A stretch of DNA of 64,000 nt from Streptococcus salivarius (lineage in GTDB: Bacteria > Bacillota > Bacilli > Lactobacillales > Streptococcaceae): assembly GCF_000785515.1 (NCBI RefSeq), contig NZ_CP009913.1, forward strand, positions 958,001 through 1,022,000, in the 5' to 3' direction. Positions 54,208 through 63,491 of this stretch are shown piece by piece. Every line of letters starts with the position of its first letter. Position 1 is the stretch's first letter. The notes beneath the pieces are model-generated. The model saw only the letters and a program-made list of their open reading frames with translations, ran no database searches and was not told the DNA's origin. The translations under genes and the position numbers were made by a program.

Positions 54208-54594
54208 ATGGAAATTAAAATCAAAAACAAAATTAAAGTAGGCGATCAAACGGAAATTATCGAAGAAATCCACACTTGTGAGGTTATGGAAAAAGGGGAT
54301 TATACCTATCTTGTTCATCATAATTCCGAGAAAGAAAAAGTGGTTATTAAGTTGAATCAGGATGAGCTAGTGATGACACGCTTTTCTAATCCTAAATCCA
54401 TTATGCGTTTTTCTGCTAAAGTACCTGCCTTGGTCCACATTCCGACACCGCTTGGTACCCAACATTTTCTGACAGACACTAGTTTATTTGCTCATGACCC
54501 GAATGGACAGACAGTTGATATTCATTATCAATTGAAACATCCAGAAACAGAAGACGTTTTTGCTGATTATGAATTAGAAGTTTCTTGGTTTTAA
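54208..54594 (+). CDS. DUF1934 beta-barrel protein (YwiB-like)
   Basis: This 128-residue all-beta protein of the DUF1934 family, a calycin-like barrel, ends in YELEVSWF. The function is unknown. Strong AGAAAGGAG before the ATG. It stands between the GNAT gene and the Mn riboswitch. Confidence 0.85.
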   Translation: MEIKIKNKIKVGDQTEIIEEIHTCEVMEKGDYTYLVHHNSEKEKVVIKLNQDELVMTRFSNPKSIMRFSAKVPALVHIPTPLGTQHFLTDTSLFAHDPNGQTVDIHYQLKHPETEDVFADYELEVSWF

Positions 54595-54618
54595 TTTTTG
54601 AAAAAATAGAATCATTTT

Positions 54619-54646
54619 GCTTGAATTAATAATAATTTATGATAAA
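54619..54646 (+). promoter_or_regulatory. Promoter of the Mn-riboswitch transcript
   Basis: TTGAAT, a 16-nt spacer and extended -10 TGATAAAAT, just before the aptamer. Confidence 0.5.
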
Positions 54647-54660
54647 ATGTAAAATACAAA

Positions 54661-54795
54661 TAAGGGAGTAGCAGGCAACTTTAATCATGAAATTTGATTA
54701 GTAGTTGCGATTATGTCGTCATTACGAAATTTTATATTTCCGGCATATTCTTAAACAGCGAGACTTGTTTTTAATGAAACAAGTCTCTTTTTGTA
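54661..54795 (+). promoter_or_regulatory. yybP-ykoY (manganese) riboswitch with terminator
   Basis: The aptamer opens with AAGGGAGTAGCAG and has P2 GCAACT/AGTTGC (54675-54680 with 54703-54708), then the GTCGTCATTACG and CCGGCATA motifs. A terminator AGACTTGTTT / AAACAAGTCT (54761-54786) with a T-run follows. In pneumococcus the same element controls a Ca/Mn-linked P-type ATPase. Mn binding is expected to favour read-through. Confidence 0.85.
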
Positions 54796-54848
54796 TATAA
54801 AAAGAGTCTTGTTAGCCATTTTTCCCTATATAGAAGGAGGAGATTATT

Positions 54849-57533
54849 TTGTCTAAAGAACAAAGTAAAGCCTTGTTTTACACACAAGGAGAGGAAGAAG
54901 TCCTAAAAAGCTTGGACACTTCTGTTGACGGTTTGTCTACTGCACAAGCCAAGGAACGTTTAGATGCCTACGGCTATAACGAGTTGGATGAAGGTGAAAA
55001 ACGCAGCCTCTTGTCAAAATTCATCGACCAGTTTAAAGATTTGATGATTATCATCCTACTTGTTGCTGCGGCTCTTTCTGTTATTACAGAAGGTATGCAT
55101 GGTTTGACTGATGCCTGCATTATTTTAGCCGTTGTTGTTTTGAATGCAGCCTTTGGTGTTTATCAAGAAGGACAAGCAGAAGCGGCTATTGAAGCCCTCA
55201 AAAACATGTCTAGCCCTATGGCTCGTGTGCGCCGTGATGGCCATGTCGTTGAAATTGATGCACGCGAATTAGTTCCAGGAGATATCGTCTTGCTTGAAGC
55301 AGGTGATGTCGTTCCTGCGGACATGCGTTTGCTCGAAGCAGCCTCACTTAAGATTGAAGAAGCTGCCCTTACAGGTGAATCCGTTCCGGTTGAAAAAGAC
55401 GTTACCGAGGCGGTTGAAGCAGAGGCAGGTATCGGTGACCGTGTGAATATGGCTTATCAAAACTCGAATGTAACGTACGGTCGTGGTGCAGGTGTTGTGA
55501 CCAATACAGGTATGTATACTGAGGTTGGTAAGATTGCGGATATGCTAGCCAATGCGGACGAATCCCAAACACCGTTGAAGCAAAGTTTGGAGCAACTATC
55601 TAAGACTTTAACCTATCTTATTGTCGCTATTGCTTTGGTAACATTCTTGGTTAGTGTCTTCATTCGTGGCGAACAGCCTCTTGAAGGTTTGATGGTTGCT
55701 GTTGCTCTTGCCGTTGCAGCCATTCCTGAAGGTTTACCTGCTATTGTAACCATTCTTTTGTCATTAGGTACAACAACTCTTGCCAAACGTAATTCGATTG
55801 TTCGTAAATTGCCAGCAGTTGAAACGCTTGGTTCGACTGAAATTATCGCTTCAGATAAGACTGGTACCTTGACCATGAACCAGATGACCGTTGAGAAGGT
55901 CTATACAAACGGTCAATTGCAAAGTGCTGATACAGAACTTGGTGCTGATAATACGACCCTTCGTATTATGAACTTTGCCAATGATACTAAGGTAGACCCA
56001 GACGGTAAACTAATCGGGGATCCTACTGAAACAGCCCTTGTTCAATTTGGTTTGGACCACAATTTTGATGTGCGTGACGTCTTGAAATCGGAGCCTCGTG
56101 TGGCAGAATTGCCATTTGACTCTGACCGTAAGCTCATGTCTACTATCCACAAAGAAGCGGATGGTACATACTTTGTAGCCGTTAAAGGTGCGCCTGACCA
56201 ATTGCTCAAACGTGTGACTCGTATTGAAATCAATGGTGAGGTCCGTCCTATCACGGATGAAGACAAACAAGCTATCCTTGCGACTAATAAGGACTTGGCA
56301 AAACAAGCCCTTCGTGTCTTGATGATGGCTTATAAGACAACGAATGACATTCCTACCTTGGAATCTGCAGTTGTTGAGTCTGATTTGATTTTCTCAGGTT
56401 TGGTAGGTATGATTGACCCAGAACGTCCAGAAGCAGCAGAGGCTGTCCGTGTCGCTAAAGAAGCGGGGATTCGTCCAATCATGATTACTGGGGACCACCA
56501 AGATACAGCAGAAGCAATCGCTAAGCGTCTTGGTATCATTGATCCAAATGATACGGAAGATCATGTCTTTACTGGCGCTGAGCTTAATGAGCTTTCTGAT
56601 GAAGAATTCCAAAAAGTCTTCAAACAGTACTCTGTCTATGCGCGTGTATCTCCTGAACACAAGGTTCGTATCGTTAAGGCTTGGCAAAATGATGGCAAGG
56701 TTGTTGCCATGACAGGTGATGGGGTTAATGATGCGCCTTCACTTAAGACAGCTGATATCGGTATTGGTATGGGAATCACAGGTACAGAGGTTTCTAAGGG
56801 AGCTTCAGATATGGTTCTTGCCGATGATAACTTTGCGACAATTATCGTTGCCGTAGAAGAAGGACGTAAGGTCTTCTCAAATATTCAAAAATCAATCCAA
56901 TACCTCTTGTCAGCCAACATGGCAGAAGTCTTCATTATCTTCTTTGCCACACTATTTGGTTGGGATGTGCTTCAACCAGTACACCTTCTCTGGATTAACC
57001 TGGTCACTGATACACTTCCAGCTATCGCACTTGGGGTTGAGCCAGCTGAACCAGGTATTATGGCTCACAAACCTCGTGGTCGCCAATCAAACTTCTTTGA
57101 TGGTGGTGTCTTCGGAGCGATTATGTATCAAGGTGTTTTCCAAACTATCCTTGTTCTTGCAGTATATGGTTGGGGTCTTGCCTTTCCAGAGCATCATACA
57201 CAAGCAGAAATTCATGCGGATGCCCTTACAATGGCCTTTGCCACACTTGGATTAATCCAGTTGCTCCATGCCTTTAACGTTAAATCTGTTTATCAATCAG
57301 TCTTTAAAGTTGGTCTCTTTAGGAACAAGACTTTCAACTGGGCAATTCCAGTGGCCTTCGTTCTTTTGATGGCAACTATCGTAGTTCCTGGATTTAATAA
57401 CCTTTTCCATGTGTCACACCTTAGTCTGACACAATGGCTTGCGGTTATTGTAGGTTCCTTCTTGATTGTGGTATTGGTTGAATTAGTCAAAGCTATTCAA
57501 CGTGCCCTTGGTAAGGATAAAGACGCTATTTAA
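54849..57533 (+). CDS. Cation-translocating P-type ATPase (PacL/MgtA type)
   Basis: This 894-residue P2-type ATPase has the actuator motif LTGESVPVEK, PEGLPAIV in the fourth membrane helix, phosphorylation site SDKTGTLTMNQM, nucleotide-site KGAPDQLLKR and hinge TGDGVNDAPSLK. By similarity to the pneumococcal protein it exports Ca2+ or Mn2+; the riboswitch supports a Mn-linked role. The start is TTG (54849), with GAAGGAGGAG upstream; no ATG precedes MSKEQSK. Ten membrane helices are expected. Confidence 0.92.
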   Translation: MSKEQSKALFYTQGEEEVLKSLDTSVDGLSTAQAKERLDAYGYNELDEGEKRSLLSKFIDQFKDLMIIILLVAAALSVITEGMHGLTDACIILAVVVLNAAFGVYQEGQAEAAIEALKNMSSPMARVRRDGHVVEIDARELVPGDIVLLEAGDVVPADMRLLEAASLKIEEAALTGESVPVEKDVTEAVEAEAGIGDRVNMAYQNSNVTYGRGAGVVTNTGMYTEVGKIADMLANADESQTPLKQSLEQLSKTLTYLIVAIALVTFLVSVFIRGEQPLEGLMVAVALAVAAIPEGLPAIVTILLSLGTTTLAKRNSIVRKLPAVETLGSTEIIASDKTGTLTMNQMTVEKVYTNGQLQSADTELGADNTTLRIMNFANDTKVDPDGKLIGDPTETALVQFGLDHNFDVRDVLKSEPRVAELPFDSDRKLMSTIHKEADGTYFVAVKGAPDQLLKRVTRIEINGEVRPITDEDKQAILATNKDLAKQALRVLMMAYKTTNDIPTLESAVVESDLIFSGLVGMIDPERPEAAEAVRVAKEAGIRPIMITGDHQDTAEAIAKRLGIIDPNDTEDHVFTGAELNELSDEEFQKVFKQYSVYARVSPEHKVRIVKAWQNDGKVVAMTGDGVNDAPSLKTADIGIGMGITGTEVSKGASDMVLADDNFATIIVAVEEGRKVFSNIQKSIQYLLSANMAEVFIIFFATLFGWDVLQPVHLLWINLVTDTLPAIALGVEPAEPGIMAHKPRGRQSNFFDGGVFGAIMYQGVFQTILVLAVYGWGLAFPEHHTQAEIHADALTMAFATLGLIQLLHAFNVKSVYQSVFKVGLFRNKTFNWAIPVAFVLLMATIVVPGFNNLFHVSHLSLTQWLAVIVGSFLIVVLVELVKAIQRALGKDKDAI

Positions 57534-57537
57534 AACA

Positions 57538-57570
57538 TAAAGTCAGAGATAATGGTCTCTGGCTTTTTCT
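57538..57570 (+). terminator. Terminator after the P-type ATPase
   Basis: AAGTCAGAGA / TCTCTGGCTT stem with T-run. Confidence 0.75.
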
Positions 57571-57642
57571 TATCACATCTTGAATTCAGGAGAAGTCTTG
57601 TTTATAATTGAAGAGAAATGATCACAAGTTAAGGAGAAGGCC

Positions 57643-58389
57643 ATGAACGAGACCATTAAGACACAACTCAATCACCGCAGCATCCGTCAATTTAAACCTC
57701 TAGCTTTGACACAGGAAGAAGTTGACCTTCTGGTTGATGTTGCCAGACATACGGCAACTAGTAATTTTAGACAATCCTATTCGATTATCAGTATTACTGA
57801 TCAAAAATTGAAGGAAGAAATTGCTGAAATTGCGAATCAGCCTTATATTCCAAATGCTGGGCATCTTTTTGTCTTTGTTGTAGACCAAAGACGTAATACT
57901 TTGATTGCAGAGGCAAAGGGTGCTGAAGCCTTGGTGCAAGGTAGTCCCGAACGCTTTATCTCGGCCTTTTCAGATGCAATGATTGCTGCTCAAAATGTGG
58001 TAGTAGCTGCTGAGAGTTTAGGTATGGGAACAGTTTATTTGGGTAGTATCTTGAATGATAATGCCAAGCTTTCGGAGCTTCTCAAACTGCCTAAGTATGT
58101 CTATCCTGCAGTAGGCCTAGCAGTTGGTTGGCCAGATCAGGAACCACAGCTTAAACCTCGTTTGCCACGTCACGTTATCCATATGGAAAATTATTATCAG
58201 GATTTAGAAAATCCTTTAGAGGAGCTAAAAGATTACGATGCTGAAGTCCATGAGTATTACGACCTCCGCGATCTCAATAATAGAGTTGATGAATTTACGA
58301 CTCAGATTGCTAAGACCATGGATAAATCAGTTGCTAACCGTGCTAATACCTTGAAGGACCTTCAAAAGCAGGGATTTTTCACCGACTAA
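57643..58389 (+). CDS. NADPH-dependent nitroreductase (NfsA/Frp type)
   Basis: This 248-residue FMN oxidoreductase has HRSIRQFKP at the N-terminus, the dimer helix AMIAAQNVVVAAESLGMGTVYLGS and GLAVGWPDQEPQLKPRLP. It reduces flavins, nitro compounds or quinones. Strong TTAAGGAGAAGG before the ATG. Monocistronic. Confidence 0.9.
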   Translation: MNETIKTQLNHRSIRQFKPLALTQEEVDLLVDVARHTATSNFRQSYSIISITDQKLKEEIAEIANQPYIPNAGHLFVFVVDQRRNTLIAEAKGAEALVQGSPERFISAFSDAMIAAQNVVVAAESLGMGTVYLGSILNDNAKLSELLKLPKYVYPAVGLAVGWPDQEPQLKPRLPRHVIHMENYYQDLENPLEELKDYDAEVHEYYDLRDLNNRVDEFTTQIAKTMDKSVANRANTLKDLQKQGFFTD

Positions 58390-58415
58390 AAAAACGACTC
58401 CCATAAGAGTCGTTC
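58389..58415. terminator. Bidirectional terminator between nitroreductase and phosphoesterase
   Basis: AACGACTC / GAGTCGTT stem with A-run upstream; it lies between two convergent stop codons. Confidence 0.75.
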
Positions 58416-59272
58416 TACAAATCGAATAGTGTCATAGAGGAAAGGAACTCATTTGCTAGTTCCTTTTTTTCATACTCTAAAAACTCTTGTCGTTTCTTGA
58501 CTAGGTTGTACCGTTTAGAGAGATTCCATGTTCCAGTAGGATTGAGTTCAGGGTGATTGGAAACAAAGTCAATGGTTAAGTCCCATTCTCGTCGGTATCC
58601 AAGAGGACGCGAGTGATAGGTTACACCGTCAATAGTTACCGTCCCATAACTGCGGTGGGCATGACCAAAAACAACATCTTTAACGCCATGTTTGACGAAA
58701 ATCTGATGGAATTGTTCAGATCCCAAATAAGCGTTAAAAGGTTTAAAACGTTCGTGCGTCATGGTGAAACGACTATGAGGAACAAAATGCATGGCAACTA
58801 TAAGGTTATTCGTGTCTAATTCACTTAAGATATTATCTAGCTTCTGGAGACTAGTTTGACAGATTTCGGGATCTGTACCCAATCGTTTAAGTCGTCGGTC
58901 GAACCAGAGTTGTTTCTTACGTTTAAGAATTTTATCCAATTTTTCATCAGAATAGGAATAATCATACCATCCATGAAAAGCCAATAAGGTCTTACTTCCT
59001 AAATCAATCACCTGAAAATCAAGATTATCAATAAGGTCATCCTCTAAATCAAGCATATCATGATTGCCTAAATTATAGGTAACCTTGACCGCCTTGGACA
59101 GTTTTCGTAGGAAAGGTTTCGTGTCGATATAATAATGGTTAGAAATATCACCAGCGATATGGAGATGACTAACTTCTTGATCTTTTAGGCACTTTATTAG
59201 AGTATCGATTTCATATGTTTCAAAGTGATTCAAATCAATATGTAAATCACTCATTACTGCAAGTCTTGTCAT
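58415..59272 (-). CDS. Calcineurin-type metallophosphoesterase
   Basis: This 285-residue phosphoesterase has metal motifs SDLHIDLN (Asp, His), AGDIS, LGNHDM, AMHFVPHS and FGHAHRSYG. The substrate is unknown. The C-terminal roughly 40 residues are charged. Convergent with the nitroreductase and divergent from queG. Confidence 0.9.
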   Translation of the reverse strand: MTRLAVMSDLHIDLNHFETYEIDTLIKCLKDQEVSHLHIAGDISNHYYIDTKPFLRKLSKAVKVTYNLGNHDMLDLEDDLIDNLDFQVIDLGSKTLLAFHGWYDYSYSDEKLDKILKRKKQLWFDRRLKRLGTDPEICQTSLQKLDNILSELDTNNLIVAMHFVPHSRFTMTHERFKPFNAYLGSEQFHQIFVKHGVKDVVFGHAHRSYGTVTIDGVTYHSRPLGYRREWDLTIDFVSNHPELNPTGTWNLSKRYNLVKKRQEFLEYEKKELANEFLSSMTLFDL

Positions 59273-59330
59273 AGGAACATTGTAACAAAAAGGTTAAGGC
59301 TTGTCTCTAAATGAAGATGATGGAAAATAC

Positions 59331-59359
59331 TTGCCCTTGGACTATATTTTCATTATGAT
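59331..59359 (+). promoter_or_regulatory. Promoter of queG (leaderless)
   Basis: TTGCCC (59331-59336), a 17-nt spacer and TATGAT (59354-59359), 6 nt before the ATG. Confidence 0.55.
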
Positions 59360-59365
59360 AAGAAT

Positions 59366-60484
59366 ATGGATATCAAGTTAGAAATACAAAAGATGGCCAA
59401 GGAAATTGGCATTTCAAAAATTGGTTTTACAACCGCTGATGATTTTGCCTATCTGGAGAAATCCCTTCGACTTGGTGTCGAAGAAGGGCGAACAACAGGG
59501 TTTGAACATAAAAATATTGAAGAGCGTATTTATCCTAAGTTGACCTTAGAATCAGCTAAAACCATCATTTCCATTGCAGTAGCTTATCCGCATAAGTTGC
59601 CGCAACAGCCCCAAAAAACAGAATTTAAGCGGGGCAAAATCACTCCAAATTCGTGGGGGCTAGATTATCACTATGTTTTGCAGGACAAACTAAAACGCCT
59701 GGCAGAAGGTATTGAAAAACTGACGGAAAACTTCGAATATAAAGGTATGGTGGATACTGGAGCCTTGGTCGATACAGCAGTGGCCAAGCGAGCTGGAATA
59801 GGCTTTATCGGAAAGAATGGACTAGTGATTTCAAAAGAATACGGCTCCTACATGTATCTCGGTGAGCTTATCACTAATCTAGAGATAGAACCTGATCATG
59901 AAGTAGACTATGGCTGTGGGGATTGTCGTCGTTGTCTGGATGCCTGTCCGACATCCTGTCTCATTGGCGATGGGACTATGAATGCCCGTCGTTGCCTATC
60001 CTTCCAGACCCAAGATAAGGGGATGATGGATATGGAGTTTCGAAAGAAAATAAAGACTGTTATCTATGGCTGTGACATTTGTCAGATTTCCTGTCCATAT
60101 AACAGAGGTATCGACAATCCTTTGGCTTCAGACATAGATCCTGAGCTTGCCATGCCCGAATTGCTTCCATTTCTTGAGCTGAGCAATAAGTCCTTTAAGG
60201 AGAAATTTGGTATGATTGCCGGTTCATGGCGAGGGAAGAATATTCTTCAACGTAATGCCATTATTGCCTTGGCCAACTTACATGATCGCAATGCTATTGT
60301 CAAACTGATGGAGATTATCGATAAGAATAATAATCCCATTCACACGGCAACTGCCATTTGGGCTCTCGGAGAGATTGTTAAGAAGCCTGATGAGGCTATG
60401 TTAGACTATATGCGGGAACTGTCACCTAAGGATGAAGAATCCCAAGCCGAGTGGGAGCTTGTGTGTGCAAAATGGCAAATTTAA
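59366..60484 (+). CDS. queG: Epoxyqueuosine reductase QueG
   Basis: This 372-residue cobalamin and iron-sulfur enzyme performs the last step of queuosine synthesis on tRNA. Two 4Fe-4S ferredoxin motifs (YGCGDCRRCLDACPTSCL and CDICQISCPYN), the active-site Asp region (VDTGALVDTAVAKRAGIGFI) and C-terminal HEAT-like repeats are present. No Shine-Dalgarno lies before the ATG; the -10 is 6 nt upstream, so the mRNA is probably leaderless. prfB follows. Confidence 0.92.
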   Translation: MDIKLEIQKMAKEIGISKIGFTTADDFAYLEKSLRLGVEEGRTTGFEHKNIEERIYPKLTLESAKTIISIAVAYPHKLPQQPQKTEFKRGKITPNSWGLDYHYVLQDKLKRLAEGIEKLTENFEYKGMVDTGALVDTAVAKRAGIGFIGKNGLVISKEYGSYMYLGELITNLEIEPDHEVDYGCGDCRRCLDACPTSCLIGDGTMNARRCLSFQTQDKGMMDMEFRKKIKTVIYGCDICQISCPYNRGIDNPLASDIDPELAMPELLPFLELSNKSFKEKFGMIAGSWRGKNILQRNAIIALANLHDRNAIVKLMEIIDKNNNPIHTATAIWALGEIVKKPDEAMLDYMRELSPKDEESQAEWELVCAKWQI

Positions 60485-60536
60485 GTGATTTATGCTAGAA
60501 TTAAGCATAATACTATAAAATGGAGGAAACCTATCC

Positions 60537-61635
60537 ATGGAAGTGGCAGAAATTCGCCAAAAAATCTCTGAAAATCAAGAGAAGCTCGTGAGCTTCGGGA
60601 GGTCTCTTTGACTTAGATCGTTTGGAAGAGGACATTGCGCTCCTTGAAAACCGAATGACTGAGCCAGATTTTTGGAATGATAATATTGCAGCTCAAAAGA
60701 CTTCACAAGAGTTAAATGAGCTCAAAATGAAATACGAAACTTTCAACAATATGCAAGAACTCTCTGACGAGACAGAGCTTTATTTAGAAATGTTGGAAGA
60801 AGATGATAGTGTTCAAGAAGAGCTCGAAGAAACACTCGAAAAACTTGATAAGATTATGACAAGTTACGAGATGACACTGCTCTTGTCTGAACCATATGAC
60901 CATAACAATGCCATTCTGGAAATTCACCCAGGCTCTGGTGGTACAGAAGCTCAGGACTGGGCTGATATGTTGCTCCGTATGTACCAACGTTATGGAAATG
61001 CCAAAGGGTTCAAGGTTGAGACTTTGGATTATCAGGCGGGGGATGAAGCTGGAATCAAATCTGTCACCCTTGCTTTTGAAGGACCTAATGCTTATGGTTT
61101 CCTCAAATCAGAAATGGGTGTCCACCGTTTGGTTCGTATTTCACCATTTGACTCTGCCAAACGTCGTCATACCTCATTTACATCTGTGGAAGTCATGCCT
61201 GAATTGGATGATACCATCGAAGTTGAAATCCGTGATGATGATATCAAGATGGATACATTCCGTTCAGGTGGTGCTGGTGGTCAGAACGTCAACAAGGTTT
61301 CAACTGGTGTGCGTTTGACCCACATTCCAACAGGTATTGTTGTAGCTTCAACGGTTGACCGTACACAATATGGGAACCGCGACCGTGCGATGAAGATGCT
61401 TCAAGCTAAACTCTATCAAATGGAGCAAGAAAAGAAAGCAGAAGAAGTGAATGCTTTGAAAGGTGATAAGAAAGAAATCACTTGGGGAAGCCAAATTCGC
61501 TCATACGTTTTCACGCCATATACCATGGTTAAAGATCACCGTACAGGCTATGAAGTTGCCCAGGTTGATAAGGTAATGGATGGGGATATTGAAGGCTTCA
61601 TCGATGCCTACCTCAAGTGGCGCATGGAAGAATAG
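60537..61635 (+). CDS. prfB: Peptide chain release factor 2, with programmed +1 frameshift
   Basis: The first 24 codons (60537-60608) end at an in-frame TGA (60609-60611) in the canonical CTT TGA C context, preceded by an internal Shine-Dalgarno GGGAGGT. Skipping T60609 continues in the frame of 60610-61635. The protein has the GGQ motif ([11 protein letters not shown]) and the RF2 stop-recognition SPF tripeptide ([15 protein letters not shown]). It reads UGA and UAA. A hairpin GAAGCT CGTG AGCTTC (60581-60596) lies just before the internal Shine-Dalgarno. Start ATG at 60537 has TGGAGG 9 nt upstream. Confidence 0.95.
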
Positions 61636-61690
61636 TAATAACATACTTATTTTAAGTATTAAGATACTCTATCTCAATGAAAGGAAGGCG

Positions 61691-61712
61691 TTCAGCTACT
61701 TTAGTAGTTGAA
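61691..61712 (+). other. Hairpin between Shine-Dalgarno and ftsE start
   Basis: TTCAGCTACT and AGTAGTTGAA pair over ten positions (one G-T). It lies between AAGGAAGG (61681-61688) and the ftsE ATG (61723); folding would shorten the effective spacing from 34 to about 12 nt. Confidence 0.5.
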
Positions 61713-61722
61713 TACTGACATT

Positions 61723-62415
61723 ATGGCTCTTATTGAATTAAAAGATGTTACTAAGAAGTATGATAAGTCAACAACAGCCCTTAGACACATTGATTTGTCT
61801 GTTAACTCTGGGGAGTTTGTTTACTTAGTCGGCCCTTCTGGTGCTGGTAAATCAAGTTTAATTCGCTTGTTCTACCAAGAAGAAAAATTAACGAGTGGTT
61901 CTATGAAGGTTGGAGAGTTTGATTTAACTCGACTTCGTAAGAAAGACGTTCCACTCTTGAGACGTTCCATTGGAGTTGTTTTCCAGGATTATAAACTCCT
62001 TCCAAAGAAAACAGCTTTTGAAAATGTTGCTTATGCCATGGAAGTTATTGGTGAGAAACCTCGTCATATCAAGAAACGAGTGGCAGAAGTACTCGAGTTG
62101 GTTGGTCTTAAACACAAGATGCGTTCGTTCCCAAATCAGTTGTCTGGTGGTGAGCAACAGCGTGTTGCTATTGCGCGTGCTATCGTCAATAATCCAAAAG
62201 TGTTGATTGCAGATGAACCAACAGGGAACTTGGACCCAGAGATTTCATGGGAAATTATGCAAGTCCTTGAACGTATTAACTTGCAAGGGACTACCATTAT
62301 AATGGCAACCCATAACTCAACTATCGTTAATAACCTTCGTCATCGTGTCGTAGCGATTGAAGAAGGACGTATTGTTCGTGATGAAGAGGAAGGAGAGTAC
62401 GGTTACCATGATTAG
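61723..62415 (+). CDS. ftsE: Cell division ATP-binding protein FtsE
   Basis: This 230-residue ABC ATPase of the divisome has Walker A GPSGAGKSSLIR, signature LSGGEQQRVAIARA and Walker B LIADEPTGNLDP. With FtsX it transmits energy to the PcsB peptidoglycan hydrolase in streptococci. I start at 61723 (MALIELKDVTKKYDK), the usual N-terminus; a TTG at 61708 has no ribosome site either. It overlaps ftsX by 8 nt. Confidence 0.95.
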   Translation: MALIELKDVTKKYDKSTTALRHIDLSVNSGEFVYLVGPSGAGKSSLIRLFYQEEKLTSGSMKVGEFDLTRLRKKDVPLLRRSIGVVFQDYKLLPKKTAFENVAYAMEVIGEKPRHIKKRVAEVLELVGLKHKMRSFPNQLSGGEQQRVAIARAIVNNPKVLIADEPTGNLDPEISWEIMQVLERINLQGTTIIMATHNSTIVNNLRHRVVAIEEGRIVRDEEEGEYGYHD

Positions 62416-63337
62416 ACGCTTTTTCCGCCATTTAGGAGAATCGATTAAGAATCTCAAACGTAATCTATTGTCGACACTTACGGCAGTATTTTCGGTAATG
62501 ATTGTTCTTTCACTTTTAGGTGTCTTTGGATCTGTTATCTTAAATACGCAGAAATTGGCTTCAGATATTGAAAAGAATATTCAGGTCAATGTCTACTTGG
62601 ATCCTGATTCATCAGATGCCTCGAAAACAGTCAAAGAACTTTCTGGACAGATTGTTGCTAATAAAGACTACCATAAGATTTATGATGCTTTGACCAAAAT
62701 CAAAGGTGTAGATAAGGTTACTTTCTCTAGTAAAGAAGAGCAAAAGAAACAACTGATTGAAACAATGGGTTCAAGTTTTGAGACAGCTACTGGAGATGCC
62801 AACCCTCTTTCAGATGTTTACATCGTCCAAACGAAATCACCAGATGATGTGAGTCGAGTTGCCAAGGAAGCAAAAGCCATTCAGGGTGTTGATAATGCTA
62901 ACTTTGGTGGCTCAGATACTGAAATTCTGATGTCCACTATGAAACGTGTTCAATTTTGGGGAATCATTGCCACAGCACTCTTAACTATTGTGGCTGTCCT
63001 ATTGATTTCAAATACCATCCGTATTACCATTATGTCACGTGCGACTGAAATTCAAATCATGCGTTTGGTAGGTGCTAAGAATTCATATATTCGTCGTCCC
63101 TACTTGATGGAAGGTGCTTGGATTGGAGCACTTGGTGCCATCATTCCTTCTGGGCTCATTTATCTTTTGTATCACATGGTTTACTCATCTTTGAATCCAG
63201 ATTTTGTCAAAGGTGGTATTTCGATGTATGATCCAGAGTGGTTTGTCTATGCGGTTATCGGAACCCTCTTTGCAGTCGGTATTATTATCGGTTCGATTGG
63301 GTCACGTATGGCAATGCGCCGTTATTTGAAATACTAA
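62408..63337 (+). CDS. ftsX: Cell division protein FtsX
   Basis: This 309-residue membrane protein has four helices (about 22-45, 180-205, 230-255, 275-300) and a large extracellular loop after the first, which in streptococci contacts PcsB. MIRRFFRHLGESIKNLKRN is the usual N-terminus, so I choose 62408; an in-frame ATG at 62357 lies inside ftsE. GGAGAG provides the ribosome site. Confidence 0.94.
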   Translation: MIRRFFRHLGESIKNLKRNLLSTLTAVFSVMIVLSLLGVFGSVILNTQKLASDIEKNIQVNVYLDPDSSDASKTVKELSGQIVANKDYHKIYDALTKIKGVDKVTFSSKEEQKKQLIETMGSSFETATGDANPLSDVYIVQTKSPDDVSRVAKEAKAIQGVDNANFGGSDTEILMSTMKRVQFWGIIATALLTIVAVLLISNTIRITIMSRATEIQIMRLVGAKNSYIRRPYLMEGAWIGALGAIIPSGLIYLLYHMVYSSLNPDFVKGGISMYDPEWFVYAVIGTLFAVGIIIGSIGSRMAMRRYLKY

Positions 63338-63342
63338 GAGAT

Positions 63343-63372
63343 TAAAGGAGAACTATTTTGGTTCTCTTTTTG
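63343..63372 (+). terminator. Terminator after ftsX
   Basis: GGAGAAC / GTTCTCT stem with T-run. Confidence 0.75.
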
Positions 63373-63491
63373 TTTGTCCGGAGGTTCAGAAAAGCAGATT
63401 TTCAACTATATCTCAAAATCGTCTGCTCAAAGCCCAAATCCAATCCCATATTTGGTATAATATTTAAAAAACATTGGAAAAGAGATGCATT

